Assembly: GCA_004554085.1 (NCBI GenBank)
Contig: SFNY01000007.1
Coordinates: 1 to 52,455, forward strand
Direction of reading: 5' to 3'
DNA: 52,455 bases
DNA from: Clostridiales bacterium
GTDB lineage: Bacteria; Bacillota; Clostridia; Christensenellales; Aristaeellaceae
A program made the position numbers and the translations under genes. This document shows, in pieces, positions 7,493-15,660 of this stretch; positions within the stretch are counted from its first letter, which is position 1; every line of letters starts with the position of its first letter. The notes under the pieces were generated by a model. It was not told where the DNA came from and searched no databases. It worked only from the letters and a program-made list of their open reading frames with translations.

Positions 7493-7544
7493 GCCGGGCT
7501 CCAGGCCCCTACACATGCGGGCCGAAACGACAAAGGGGGTATTT

Positions 7545-9050
7545 ATGCGTTCCAACCTATCTGAATGGCTGAAGCTGCGCAGCGGCTCCGACATCCGCGG
7601 CAACGCCGAGCAGCTCACCGACGACTTTGCCGAGCGCATCGGCTACGTGTTCGCGCGCTGGGTCGCGCGCAGGTACGGCACCACCACCGACAAGCTCAAG
7701 CTGGCCGTGGGCCACGATTCCCGTTCCTCCGGGCCGCGCCTGAAGGAGGCGCTGATCCGGGGCATGAAGGCAGCGGACTGCGACGTGCTGGACTGTGGCC
7801 TGTGCACCACGCCCGCGATGTTCATGATCTGCGTGGAGGAATCCCTGCGGGCCAACGGCTCTATCATGATCACCGCCAGCCACCATCCCTCGGAAAAGAA
7901 CGGCTTCAAGTTCATCACCCGCGACGGCGGTCTGGATTCCGCCAGCGTGCGGGAGCTGATCGAGGCCGCCGCCGAGGTGGAGATCCCCGATCCGCTGGTC
8001 AAGGAGGTGGACTTCCTCTCCACCTACACCGCCTCCCTCGCCGCCATGGTGCGCAAGCGCCTGAACGACGAGAGCCTGAAGCCGCTGCTGGGCCTGCATG
8101 TGGTGGTGGACGCGGGCAACGGTGCAGGCGGCTTCTACGCGCGCTTTCTGGAGGAGCTGGGCGCGGAGATCGAGGGCAGCCAGTTCCTCGATCCCGACGG
8201 CAGCTTCCCCAACCACATCCCCAACCCCGAGGACGCCGCCGCCATGGAGAGCCTGTCGAGGGCGGTGCTGGAGAACCGCGCCGATCTGGGCGTGATCTTC
8301 GACGCGGACTGCGACCGCGCAGCCATCGTGGATCAGAACGGCAAGGCCATCAACCGCAACCGGCTGATTGCATTGATCGCCGCCATCCTGCTGGAGGAGC
8401 ACCCCGGGGCCACCTTCGTTACCGACAGCGTGACCAGCTCGGGCCTCAACCAATTCATCACCGAGTGGGGCGGAACCCACTACCGCTTCAAGCGCGGCTA
8501 CCGCAACGTGATCGACGAGGCCATCCGCCTGAACGACGAGGGCATCGACTGCCCGCTGGCCATCGAAACCAGCGGCCATGCGGCGCTGCGGGAGAACTAC
8601 TTCCTGGACGACGGCATGTATCTGGTCACGCGGCTGATCTGCGAGGCCCTGCGCCGCAAGCGGGAGGGTGAGACGCTGTCCTCCCTCATCGACGAATTGC
8701 AGGAGCCGGTGGAGAGCGTGGAGCTGCGCCTGCCCATTCTGGATCAGGAGGACTTCCGCGCGGCGGGTCAGGAGGTCATCGAGGCCATCCTCAGCCACAC
8801 GCTGGACAACCCCGAATGGCAGCTGGCCCCGGACAACCGCGAGGGCGTGCGCATCAGCTTCAATCTGGACGGCGGCGTGAACAACGCCTGGTTCCTGCTG
8901 CGGCTGTCGGTGCACGATCCGGTGATGCCGCTGAACGCCGAGAGCGACGTGCCCGGCGGTGTGAAGCGCATGCTGGGCGAGCTGTGCGCGCTGCTGGAGG
9001 GCGTGGAAAGCCTGGATCTGGCCCCGCTGAAGGCCGCAATCGGGAAATAA
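7545..9050 (+). CDS. Phosphoglucomutase/phosphomannomutase family protein
   Basis: A 501-residue alpha-D-phosphohexomutase, interconverting hexose 1- and 6-phosphates (glucose, mannose or an amino sugar; the substrate is not determined here). The active-site phosphoserine loop is ITASHHPSEKNG with Ser112; the second His replaces the more common Asn. The metal loop is FDADCDR (near 253), the sugar-specificity loop is ETSGH (near 341) and the C-terminal phosphate-binding loop is DNREGVRI (near 430). The ATG at 7545 follows AAGGGGG; an upstream ATG at 7515 has no ribosome-binding site. It lies 52 bp after DUF2461 in the same direction. A role in envelope sugar supply is plausible. Confidence 0.92.
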   Translation: MRSNLSEWLKLRSGSDIRGNAEQLTDDFAERIGYVFARWVARRYGTTTDKLKLAVGHDSRSSGPRLKEALIRGMKAADCDVLDCGLCTTPAMFMICVEESLRANGSIMITASHHPSEKNGFKFITRDGGLDSASVRELIEAAAEVEIPDPLVKEVDFLSTYTASLAAMVRKRLNDESLKPLLGLHVVVDAGNGAGGFYARFLEELGAEIEGSQFLDPDGSFPNHIPNPEDAAAMESLSRAVLENRADLGVIFDADCDRAAIVDQNGKAINRNRLIALIAAILLEEHPGATFVTDSVTSSGLNQFITEWGGTHYRFKRGYRNVIDEAIRLNDEGIDCPLAIETSGHAALRENYFLDDGMYLVTRLICEALRRKREGETLSSLIDELQEPVESVELRLPILDQEDFRAAGQEVIEAILSHTLDNPEWQLAPDNREGVRISFNLDGGVNNAWFLLRLSVHDPVMPLNAESDVPGGVKRMLGELCALLEGVESLDLAPLKAAIGK

Positions 9051-9067
9051 AAATGCAAATTTTGGTG

Positions 9068-9091
9068 AAAAAACCCTGCGAGGGGTGTTTT
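9068..9091 (+). terminator. Weak terminator after the phosphohexomutase gene
   Basis: AAAAAACCC, loop TGCGAG, GGGTGTTTT: a short hairpin (ACCC/GGGT extended by A-T pairs with one mismatch) ending in a T-run, 17 bp past the stop. Confidence 0.4.
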
Positions 9092-9107
9092 CTGAAACAG
9101 ACGGATA

Positions 9108-9116
9108 TGTTATAAT
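9108..9116 (+). promoter_or_regulatory. Extended -10 promoter for transketolase
   Basis: TGTTATAAT is a full extended -10 element with no clear -35. It lies 117 bp before the transketolase ATG. Confidence 0.55.
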
Positions 9117-9233
9117 ATTGTACAAGGAAGATACCCTTCGTGGGAATTCCGCGCCGCCGCAACCATGGGCGCGTGCGGCATGAAGCGTATCATTTACCAT
9201 CGCTTACAATACACAGACAGGAGATGCATAACC

Positions 9234-11207
9234 ATGAATCATGAACAGTTGGTCGTCAATGCCATCCGCATCCTTTCCGCCGAGGCAGTTCAGAAGGCGA
9301 ATTCCGGCCATCCCGGAATGCCCATGGGCGCCGCACCGGCCGCATATGCCGTTTGGGGCAAGCAGATGAAGCACAACCCCGCCGATCCCAAGTGGACCGA
9401 CCGCGACCGCTTCGTGCTCTCCTCCGGCCACGGTTCTATGCTGATCTACAGCCTTCTGCACCTGTTCGGATACGGCCTGACCATTGAGGACCTCAAGCAG
9501 TTCCGCCAGTTCGGCTCCAAGACCCCCGGCCATCCGGAGTATGGCCACACCATCGGCGTTGAAACCACCACCGGCCCGCTGGGCCAGGGCATCGCGAATG
9601 CGGTCGGCATGGCCATGGCGGAAAAGCATCTGGCTGCCAAGTTCAACCGCGAGGGCTTCCCGGTGGTCGACCACTACACCTACTGCATCCTGGGCGACGG
9701 CTGCATGATGGAGGGCATCTCCCACGAGGCCTGCTCCCTGGCCGGCACCCTCAAGCTGAACAAGCTGATCGCGCTCTACGATGACAACGAGATCTCCATC
9801 GAGGGCGACACCGACATCGCCTTCCGCGAGGACGTGCCCGCGCGCTTCCGCGCCTACGGCTGGAACGTGATCGACGTCAAGGAAGGCAACTGCTGGTGCC
9901 AGGTCAACGCGGCCATCACTGTCGCCAAGAAGAGCGACAAGCCCACCCTGATCGTGTGCCACACCGCCATCGGCTACGGCTCCCCGAAGCAGGGCCAGGC
10001 GTCCTCCCACGGCGAACCTCTGGGCGAGGAGAACATCAAGCTCACCAAGCAGAACCTCCAGTGGCCCTGCGAGGAGCCCTTCGCGGTTCCCCAGGAGGTC
10101 TATGACTGCACCGCCGAAACCGCACAGCGCGGCGCGGCTGCCCAGCAGGCATGGAACGACATGATGGCCGAGTATGCCAAGGCGTATCCCGAGCTGAAGG
10201 CCGAGTTCGACAAGTGGATGAGTGATGAGATCCCGGATCTGACCAAGTGCGACGATCTGTTCGCCTTCGAAAAGGGCGGCGCGACCCGCGCCTCCGGCGG
10301 CGAGGTGCTCAATCGCCTGACCAAGTACGTGCCGAACCTGTTCGGCGGCTCCGCCGACCTGTCTCCCTCCAACAAGAGCTACATGAAGGGCAAGGGCGAC
10401 TTCTCCGCCGAGACTCCCGAAGGCGACAACATCCACTTCGGCGTCCGCGAGCACGCCATGGCGGCCATCTGCAACGGCATTCGCCTGCACGGAGGCCTGC
10501 GCTCTTACTGCGCCACCTTCTTCGTATTCTCTGACTACATGAAGAACGCCATGCGCATGAGCTCCATCATGAACCTGGGCGTTCCCTACATGCTCACCCA
10601 CGACTCCATCGGCGTCGGCGAGGATGGCCCGACCCATCAGCCGATCGAGCACCTGGCCGGCCTGCGCGCCGTTCCGGGCCTGATCGTGTTCCGCCCCGCG
10701 GACAACAAGGAGGTTGCCGCCGGCTGGATCGCCGCAATGACCGAGAAGCATCCCGTGGCCCTGGTGCTCACCCGCCAGAACCTGCCGCTCTACGAGAACA
10801 GCGGCGCGAATGCACTCAAGGGCGGCTACATCATCTCCGATTGCGAGAAGGCCACCCCCGACGTGCTGCTGATGGCCTCCGGTTCCGAAGTGGAACAGTG
10901 CATCGGCGCACAGGCTCAGCTGAAGGCCGAGGGCATCGAAGCCCGCGTCATCTCCATGCCGTCCTTCGAGCTGTTTGAGGCCCAGTCCGACGAGTACAAG
11001 GAGTCCGTGATGCCCGCAGCTGTGCGCGCCCGCGTCGCCGTCGAGGCCGCCGCGAGCTTCGGCTGGCACAAGTACGTCGGTCTGGATGGCGCAACCGTCA
11101 CCCTGGACCACTTCGGCGCATCCGCTCCGGCAGGCTTGCTCTTCAAGGAGTACGGCTTCACCGCCGAGAACGTCGCCGCCACCGCCAGGAAGGTGCTGGG
11201 CAAGTAA
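9234..11207 (+). CDS. tkt: Transketolase
   Basis: A 657-residue full-length transketolase, the thiamine-diphosphate enzyme that moves two-carbon ketol units in the non-oxidative pentose phosphate pathway. Domain order is visible. The N-terminal PP domain carries NSGHPGMPMGAAP near residue 24, SSGHGSM near 63 and the ThDP/Mg motif GDGCMMEGISHEA near 157. The Pyr domain carries FFVFSDYMKNAMRM and DSIGVGEDGPTHQP. The C-terminal domain follows. The ATG at 9234 follows CAGGAGA at 7 nt spacing; an in-frame ATG at 9165 lacks one. It has its own extended -10 promoter and a strong terminator, so it is probably monocistronic. Confidence 0.97.
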   Translation: MNHEQLVVNAIRILSAEAVQKANSGHPGMPMGAAPAAYAVWGKQMKHNPADPKWTDRDRFVLSSGHGSMLIYSLLHLFGYGLTIEDLKQFRQFGSKTPGHPEYGHTIGVETTTGPLGQGIANAVGMAMAEKHLAAKFNREGFPVVDHYTYCILGDGCMMEGISHEACSLAGTLKLNKLIALYDDNEISIEGDTDIAFREDVPARFRAYGWNVIDVKEGNCWCQVNAAITVAKKSDKPTLIVCHTAIGYGSPKQGQASSHGEPLGEENIKLTKQNLQWPCEEPFAVPQEVYDCTAETAQRGAAAQQAWNDMMAEYAKAYPELKAEFDKWMSDEIPDLTKCDDLFAFEKGGATRASGGEVLNRLTKYVPNLFGGSADLSPSNKSYMKGKGDFSAETPEGDNIHFGVREHAMAAICNGIRLHGGLRSYCATFFVFSDYMKNAMRMSSIMNLGVPYMLTHDSIGVGEDGPTHQPIEHLAGLRAVPGLIVFRPADNKEVAAGWIAAMTEKHPVALVLTRQNLPLYENSGANALKGGYIISDCEKATPDVLLMASGSEVEQCIGAQAQLKAEGIEARVISMPSFELFEAQSDEYKESVMPAAVRARVAVEAAASFGWHKYVGLDGATVTLDHFGASAPAGLLFKEYGFTAENVAATARKVLGK

Positions 11208-11288
11208 GACCTGCGCCCTCCGGCAGAGCTGTCCTCCGCAACCATTGCTTGCATATCGGGAGGACGGTGAAAAGAAAATACTTTTCAC

Positions 11289-11319
11289 GGTCAGCAGCTT
11301 TACGCTGCTGGCCGCTTTT
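11289..11319 (+). terminator. Transketolase terminator
   Basis: GGTCAGCAGC, loop TTTAC, GCTGCTGGCC (10-bp stem with one wobble), then GCTTTT. Confidence 0.75.
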
Positions 11320-11359
11320 GTACAACAAAACCCCACGCAGGGCATGGGGTTCATGGCAT

Positions 11360-11396
11360 AAAAAATCGCCCAATTCTCTTTCGAGAACCGGGCGAT
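11360..11396 (-). terminator. Terminator of the tRNA-Gln/tRNA-Glu operon
   Basis: Leftward: a 14-bp stem with one wobble (ATCGCCCGGTTCTC / GAGAATTGGGCGAT), GAAA tetraloop, then TTTTTT. It begins 3 bp past the tRNA-Glu CCA end. Confidence 0.9.
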
Positions 11397-11398
11397 AC

Positions 11399-11473
11399 TG
11401 GCACCTCCATGGGGACTCGAACCCCAGTTTTCGCCGTGAGAGGGCGACGTCTTAACCGCTTGACCATGGAGGC
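11399..11473 (-). tRNA. tRNA-Glu, anticodon CTC
   Basis: A 75-nt cloverleaf with encoded CCA. The acceptor is GCCTCCA/TGGAGGT with a G1-U72 wobble. The anticodon loop is CTCTCAC (CTC, reading GAG) on stem TCGCC/GGCGA, and the T-arm is TGGGG-TTCGAGT-CCCCA. It is second in an operon 6 bp after tRNA-Gln. Confidence 0.95.
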
Positions 11474-11479
11474 TTATGC

Positions 11480-11553
11480 TGGCTGCCGAACTAGGATTCG
11501 AACCTAGACAACATGAGTCAGAGTCATGGGTGCTACCATTACACAATTCGGCA
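11480..11553 (-). tRNA. tRNA-Gln, anticodon CTG
   Basis: A 74-nt cloverleaf with encoded CCA. The acceptor TGCCGAA/TTCGGCA has the U1-A72 pair typical of tRNA-Gln. The anticodon loop is CTCTGAC (CTG, reading CAG) on stem CATGA/TCATG, and the T-arm is CTAGG-TTCGAAT-CCTAG. Confidence 0.95.
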
Positions 11554-11592
11554 ATCGTCAACCGAGCGCGACGCGCCCGACCGACAAATAGT

Positions 11593-11621
11593 ATTATACG
11601 CAACTCAGCTCCATTTGTCAA
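11593..11621 (-). promoter_or_regulatory. Consensus promoter of the tRNA-Gln/tRNA-Glu operon
   Basis: Minus strand: TTGACA, 17-bp spacer, TATAAT, a perfect sigma-A consensus, about 40 bp before the tRNA-Gln 5' end. Confidence 0.9.
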
Positions 11622-11695
11622 CCGCTTTTCCCAACTTTTTTTCTTCTTAACATTGGCCGGCGTTCGGAGCTGTGTGAACTTTTTTGTGCTGCGCA

Positions 11696-11724
11696 TTTAC
11701 TTTCACGCGGAAATGTGCTACCAT
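11696..11724 (+). promoter_or_regulatory. Putative promoter of dpaL
   Basis: TTTACT, 17-bp spacer, TACCAT preceded by TGC (extended -10), 38 bp before the dpaL ATG. Confidence 0.4.
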
Positions 11725-11762
11725 GCCGGTAGAAAACCATTCCTGTTGAAGGAGAGATCGAT

Positions 11763-12983
11763 ATGGGGCAGGAAAATGCATTTGAATTCGTAATCCGGGG
11801 CCGGGGTGCGCGTCCGGCGGCGGAGCTGCATGCCGTGGGCGACGAAGCGGCGGAGCGGGCGCAGCGCTTTCACGCGGGCTTCCCCGGCTACGCCCCCACG
11901 CCGCTTATGCGCCTGGACGGCCTTGCCGGGGCGCTGGGCCTGGGGCGCGTCTACGTCAAGGACGAATCCCGGCGCTTCGATCTGAACGCCTTCAAGGTGC
12001 TGGGCGGCGGCTACGCCATGGGCTGCTGCCTTGCGGAGAAGCTGGGGCGGCGCATCGACGATTGCAGCTTCGACTTCCTCTCCAGCGCGCAGACGCGAAA
12101 GCAGCTGGGAGAGGTGACCTTCATCACCGCCACCGACGGCAACCACGGCCGTGGCGTGGCCTGGATGGCCCGTCGTCTGGGTCAGCGCTGCGTGGTGTAC
12201 ATGCCGAAGGGCACCGCGCCGGAGAGATTGGAGAACGTGCGCCGTCAGGGCGCGCAGGCCTCGATTCTGGACTGCAATTACGACGGCTGCGTGCATCTTG
12301 CGGAAAAACACGCCCGGGAGAACGGCTGGATCCTGACCCAGGATACCGCCTGGGACGGCTATGAGGAGATTCCCACGCGCATCATGCAGGGCTACACCAC
12401 CATCGCACGGGAGATCGACGCGCAATTCGAGGAAATGGGCGAGGACGCGCCCACCCACATTCTGCTGCAGGCGGGCGTGGGCTCCTTTGCGGCGGCGATG
12501 CTGGGCTACTACGCCGCCAAGCGCGGCGATGCGCGCCCACTGAGCGTGATCGTGGAGCCGAAGGCAGCCGACTGCATCCTGCGCACCGCCCGTGCCAACG
12601 ACGGCAAACTGCGCTTCGTGACCGGCGACATGCCCACGATCATGGCAGGCCTGGCCTGCGGCGAACCCTCCACGGTGAGCTGGCGGATTCTGGACGCCTA
12701 TGCCGACGCCTTCCTGTCCATGCCGGACAGCGCCGCTGCGGGCGGCATGCGCATGCTGGGCAACCCGCTGCCGGGGGACGAACGCGTCATCTCCGGGGAA
12801 TCCGGCGCATCCACCGCGGGCGCGCTGCGGGAGATCATGGTCAATCCTGCGCTCGCGGAGCTGCGGGAGAAGCTGAATTTTGGCCCGGAAGCCCGTGTGC
12901 TGCTCATCAGCACCGAGGGCGACACTGACCGGGAGAACTACCGGCGCATCGTGTGGGACGGCGCGCATCCCAACCTGCGCTGA
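11763..12983 (+). CDS. dpaL: Diaminopropionate ammonia-lyase
   Basis: A 406-residue fold-type II PLP enzyme of the YgeX/DpaL family, which converts 2,3-diaminopropionate to pyruvate and two ammonia molecules. The PLP lysine is Lys78 in FDLNAFKVLGG. The substrate-loop TATDGNHGRGVAWMAR and the glycine-rich phosphate loop QAGVGSFAAAM are clear. The late SGESGAST segment is typical of this subfamily. Its length matches E. coli YgeX. AAGGAGA precedes the ATG. The Nudix-S66 fusion starts 13 bp downstream, so the two probably form an operon. A role in breakdown of unusual amino acids or cell-wall-derived peptides is inference. Confidence 0.92.
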   Translation: MGQENAFEFVIRGRGARPAAELHAVGDEAAERAQRFHAGFPGYAPTPLMRLDGLAGALGLGRVYVKDESRRFDLNAFKVLGGGYAMGCCLAEKLGRRIDDCSFDFLSSAQTRKQLGEVTFITATDGNHGRGVAWMARRLGQRCVVYMPKGTAPERLENVRRQGAQASILDCNYDGCVHLAEKHARENGWILTQDTAWDGYEEIPTRIMQGYTTIAREIDAQFEEMGEDAPTHILLQAGVGSFAAAMLGYYAAKRGDARPLSVIVEPKAADCILRTARANDGKLRFVTGDMPTIMAGLACGEPSTVSWRILDAYADAFLSMPDSAAAGGMRMLGNPLPGDERVISGESGASTAGALREIMVNPALAELREKLNFGPEARVLLISTEGDTDRENYRRIVWDGAHPNLR

Positions 12984-12996
12984 AAGGAGAATGCAC

Positions 12997-14430
12997 ATGC
13001 TGGAGGTTGTCGCGGGGCTGGTTCGGGACGGAGAGCGCTTTCTCATCTGCCAGCGCCCGGTGCACAAGGCCCGGGGCCTCATGTGGGAGTTCGCGGGCGG
13101 CAAGGTGGAAAGCGGCGAGACCGGCCCGCAGGCGCTGAAGCGGGAGCTGCGCGAGGAGCTGGGCGTCGAGGTGGAGGTGCAGGAGCGGGTCGCGGACGTG
13201 ACCTACGCCTACCCAGAGCTGACCGTGCACCTGACCCTCTACGGCACGGCCATCGTAAGTGGAACGCCGCAGCTGCTGGAGCACAACGAGCTGCGCTGGA
13301 TCGCGCTGGACGAGGCCGTGGACGGGGATTTCTGCCCCGCAGATCAACTGTTGCTGGCGGAGCTGCGAAGGAGGGGGGAGCATATGGTGAGGAACATTGC
13401 AATCGTGAGCCTGTCTGCGGGCACCATCGGCGAGGATTTCGCCAAGCACGAGGTGGAGATCGGCCTGCGCCGCCTGAAGGAGTACGGCGTAAACGTGAAG
13501 ATGACGCCCCACGCGCAGGCGGGCATTGAATATGTAAAGAATCACCCGGAGAAGCGCGCGGAGGATCTGATCCGGGCCTTTGCGGATGACTCCATCGACA
13601 TGATTCTCTGCGCCATCGGCGGCGACGACACCTACCGCCTTGCGCCATATCTGTTTGAAAACGACGCGCTCAAACGGGCGCTGAAGCCGAAGATATTCCT
13701 GGGCTTCTCGGATTCCACGATGAATCACCTGATGTTGCACAGACTGGGGCTGAACACGTTCTACGGCCAGTCCTTCCTGGCGGACGTGTGCGAGTTGGAG
13801 GACGAAATGCTGCCCTACACGGCGCAGTATTTCGGGGAGCTGTTGCGCACCGGGCGCATCCGGGAGATCGTGCCCAGCGACGTTTGGTATGAGGAGCGCA
13901 CGGACTGGTCGGTGAATGCCGTCGGCACGCCCAGAGTGCGCCATGCAAACGAGGGCTTCCAGCTGCTCCAGGGCGCGCCCGTGTTCCACGGAAAGATTCT
14001 GGGCGGCTGTCTGGAGACGATCTACGACATCTTCAACAATGACCGCTATCCTGATACAGTCTCCGTCTGTGAAAAGTACGGCCTGTTCCCCACGCTGGAT
14101 GACTGGCGGGGCAAGATTCTGCTGCTGGAGACCAGCGAGGAGCGCCCCAGCCCGGACCGCTACCGCCGCATGCTGGAGGCACTGAAGCGCACGGGAGTCT
14201 TCGGAGCCGTGGCGGGCGTGCTCTGCGGCAAGCCCATGGACGAGGTGTACTTCGAGGAGTACAAGCGAATCATCGTCGAGGTGGTGGGCGATCCGCAGCT
14301 GCCCATCGTGGCCAACCTCAACATCGGCCACGCCACGCCGCGCTGCATCCTGCCCTTCGGCGTGCAGGCCACCGTGGACGCAGTCGCCCAGCGGATAACC
14401 TTCGATTGCGATTGCCATCCGGCGGGATGA
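12997..14430 (+). CDS. Fusion of Nudix (MutT-like) hydrolase and S66 (MccF-like) peptidase
   Basis: One uninterrupted 477-residue frame. Residues 1-129 form a MutT-type Nudix domain with a complete Nudix box from Gly35 to Val57 (REL-REELGV). From Met130 an S66-family serine peptidase (LD-carboxypeptidase/MccF-like) follows, with GGDDTYR at the nucleophile elbow (Thr212 where characterised enzymes have Ser), LGFSDSTMNHLMLHRLGLNT, LLLETSEE and the His motif NIGHATPR. The first ATG (12997) has AAAGGAGA at 6 nt spacing. Met130 (13384) also has a perfect AAGGAGG 9 nt upstream, so the peptidase may be made alone as well. The stop codon is supplied by an intergenic repeat (14421-14448). Confidence 0.85.
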   Translation: MLEVVAGLVRDGERFLICQRPVHKARGLMWEFAGGKVESGETGPQALKRELREELGVEVEVQERVADVTYAYPELTVHLTLYGTAIVSGTPQLLEHNELRWIALDEAVDGDFCPADQLLLAELRRRGEHMVRNIAIVSLSAGTIGEDFAKHEVEIGLRRLKEYGVNVKMTPHAQAGIEYVKNHPEKRAEDLIRAFADDSIDMILCAIGGDDTYRLAPYLFENDALKRALKPKIFLGFSDSTMNHLMLHRLGLNTFYGQSFLADVCELEDEMLPYTAQYFGELLRTGRIREIVPSDVWYEERTDWSVNAVGTPRVRHANEGFQLLQGAPVFHGKILGGCLETIYDIFNNDRYPDTVSVCEKYGLFPTLDDWRGKILLLETSEERPSPDRYRRMLEALKRTGVFGAVAGVLCGKPMDEVYFEEYKRIIVEVVGDPQLPIVANLNIGHATPRCILPFGVQATVDAVAQRITFDCDCHPAG

Positions 14431-14448
14431 GGGCATCCCGCCCTACGG
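14421..14448 (+). repeat. REP-like palindrome, copy 1
   Basis: GGCGGGATGAGGGCATCCCG plus CCCTACGG: a GC-rich palindrome (GGCGGGATG / CATCCCGCC) found six times in this window, mostly between genes. Here it overlaps the end of the Nudix-S66 gene and provides its TGA. Confidence 0.85.
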
Positions 14449-14600
14449 TGAACAGACGTAAGAAATCCATCCCATGATCTACGGGATGGATTTCGGAGGA
14501 AGGCGAACCCGCCGCAAGGAAAGAAACACAGCAGCTCCATCCCTCTGATCTGTGGGGATGGAGCTGCGTTCGCTCAAACGCCGACAGGCATGTGACAACA
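14449..14600 (+). repeat. Modular double-hairpin repeat, unit A
   Basis: Conserved linkers (GACGTAAGAAATCC, GGAAAGAAACACAG, ACGCCGACAGGCA) carry two hairpins. Hairpin 1 is at 14463-14493 (AAATCCATCCC / GGGATGGATTT). Hairpin 2 is at 14531-14567 (GCAGCTCCATCCC / GGGATGGAGCTGC). The same layout recurs at 24784-24977, 25005-25170 and, inverted, 18786-18960, with different but still complementary arms. It fills the space between the convergent Nudix-S66 and ribokinase genes and may serve as their terminator. Confidence 0.8.
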
Positions 14601-14614
14601 GGCCCAGCCTGCCC

Positions 14615-15490
14615 TCACCGCTGCACTTCGGCTAAAGTGGGGATGGAGGCCGCAGCGCCGGGGCGGGTGACGGAGATGGAGGAGGCCTTGCTGGCGAGCA
14701 GCAGCGCGTCCTCGGGGGTCGCGCCCGAGGCTATGGCGGCGAAGAAGAAGCCGGTGAAGGTGTCTCCGGCGGCGGTGGTGTCCACCGCCTTCACGCGGAA
14801 GGCCTGCTGGCGCACGCGGCGGCCGTTTCCGGCGTACACGCTGCCGTCGCCGCCCAGGGTCAGCACGATCTGGGCATGGGGATAGAGCGCGGTCAGGCGA
14901 TCCAGGATCTTTTCCGGCTCGGTCTCGCCGGAGAGCTCGCTGCCCTCGATCTCGTTGAGGATGAACCAGCTGATCTTGTCCAGCGGCAAGGTCTTGAGGT
15001 TGTCCGCGATGGGCGAGGGGTTCAGCACCACCTGCATGCCCTTTGCCGCAGCGGCGGTGATGATGCGGTCGATGGCGTTGATCTCGTTCTGCAAGACCAG
15101 GAAGTCGCCCGCGCCGAAGGGTTCGAGGGCCTCGGCGATGAATTCGTCGGTGACGCACTGGTTCGCGCCGCCGTAGAGGAAGATGCAGTTGTTGCCGGCG
15201 GGCTCCACCTGGATCACCGCGTGGCCGCTGGGGCTGTCGATGGTGCGCACAAAGCGGGTGTCCACGCCGTTTGCGGCGAGGAAGTCCTTCAGCATGCCGC
15301 CGTCCTCGCCGATCAGGCCCGCGTGGTAGACCTCCGCGCCCGCCTTGGCCAGGGCCACCGACTGGTTCAGACCCTTGCCGCCCACGTTGCGGGTGAAGGA
15401 GGTGGTGGACAGGGTCTCGCCTGCGCGCACGAAGTGGGGAATCTGGTACACCAGATCGAGGTTCAAGGATCCGAAATTCAAAATCTTCAT
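14615..15490 (-). CDS. rbsK: Ribokinase
   Basis: A 291-residue PfkB-family kinase, probably making ribose 5-phosphate from ribose and ATP. The N-terminal signature is NFGSLNLDLVYQIPHFV; GGKGLNQSVALAKAG is the sugar-binding region; the C-terminal DTTAAGDTFTGFF carries the catalytic base Asp and anion hole. Its length is normal. The ATG at 15490 follows AAGGGAG; longer in-frame starts lie upstream of its promoter and are excluded. It is transcribed alone from the promoter at 15539-15567. Other PfkB substrates such as deoxyribose cannot be excluded. Confidence 0.9.
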   Translation of the reverse strand: MKILNFGSLNLDLVYQIPHFVRAGETLSTTSFTRNVGGKGLNQSVALAKAGAEVYHAGLIGEDGGMLKDFLAANGVDTRFVRTIDSPSGHAVIQVEPAGNNCIFLYGGANQCVTDEFIAEALEPFGAGDFLVLQNEINAIDRIITAAAAKGMQVVLNPSPIADNLKTLPLDKISWFILNEIEGSELSGETEPEKILDRLTALYPHAQIVLTLGGDGSVYAGNGRRVRQQAFRVKAVDTTAAGDTFTGFFFAAIASGATPEDALLLASKASSISVTRPGAAASIPTLAEVQR

Positions 15491-15538
15491 GAAAATGCTC
15501 CCTTCCCGAAGAAAATTCATACCTGCTTCATAGTTTTC

Positions 15539-15567
15539 ATTATACTCAAAAAGAGGGCGTGGGTCAA
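15539..15567 (-). promoter_or_regulatory. Ribokinase promoter
   Basis: Minus strand: TTGACC, 17-bp spacer, TATAAT, about 50 bp before the ribokinase ATG. It is divergent from the yqhQ promoter, with only 15 bp between the two -35 boxes. Confidence 0.8.
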
Positions 15568-15582
15568 TTGATTCCGCGGCGT

Positions 15583-15610
15583 TTGACAACGTACACAAAT
15601 GGTGTATAAT
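15583..15610 (+). promoter_or_regulatory. yqhQ promoter
   Basis: TTGACA, 16-bp spacer, TATAAT, 50 bp before the yqhQ ATG. Confidence 0.8.
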
Positions 15611-15660
15611 ATTATCGAAACGGATTTGCGCGCGCCGCGCGCAGGAAGGACAGTAAAAAC

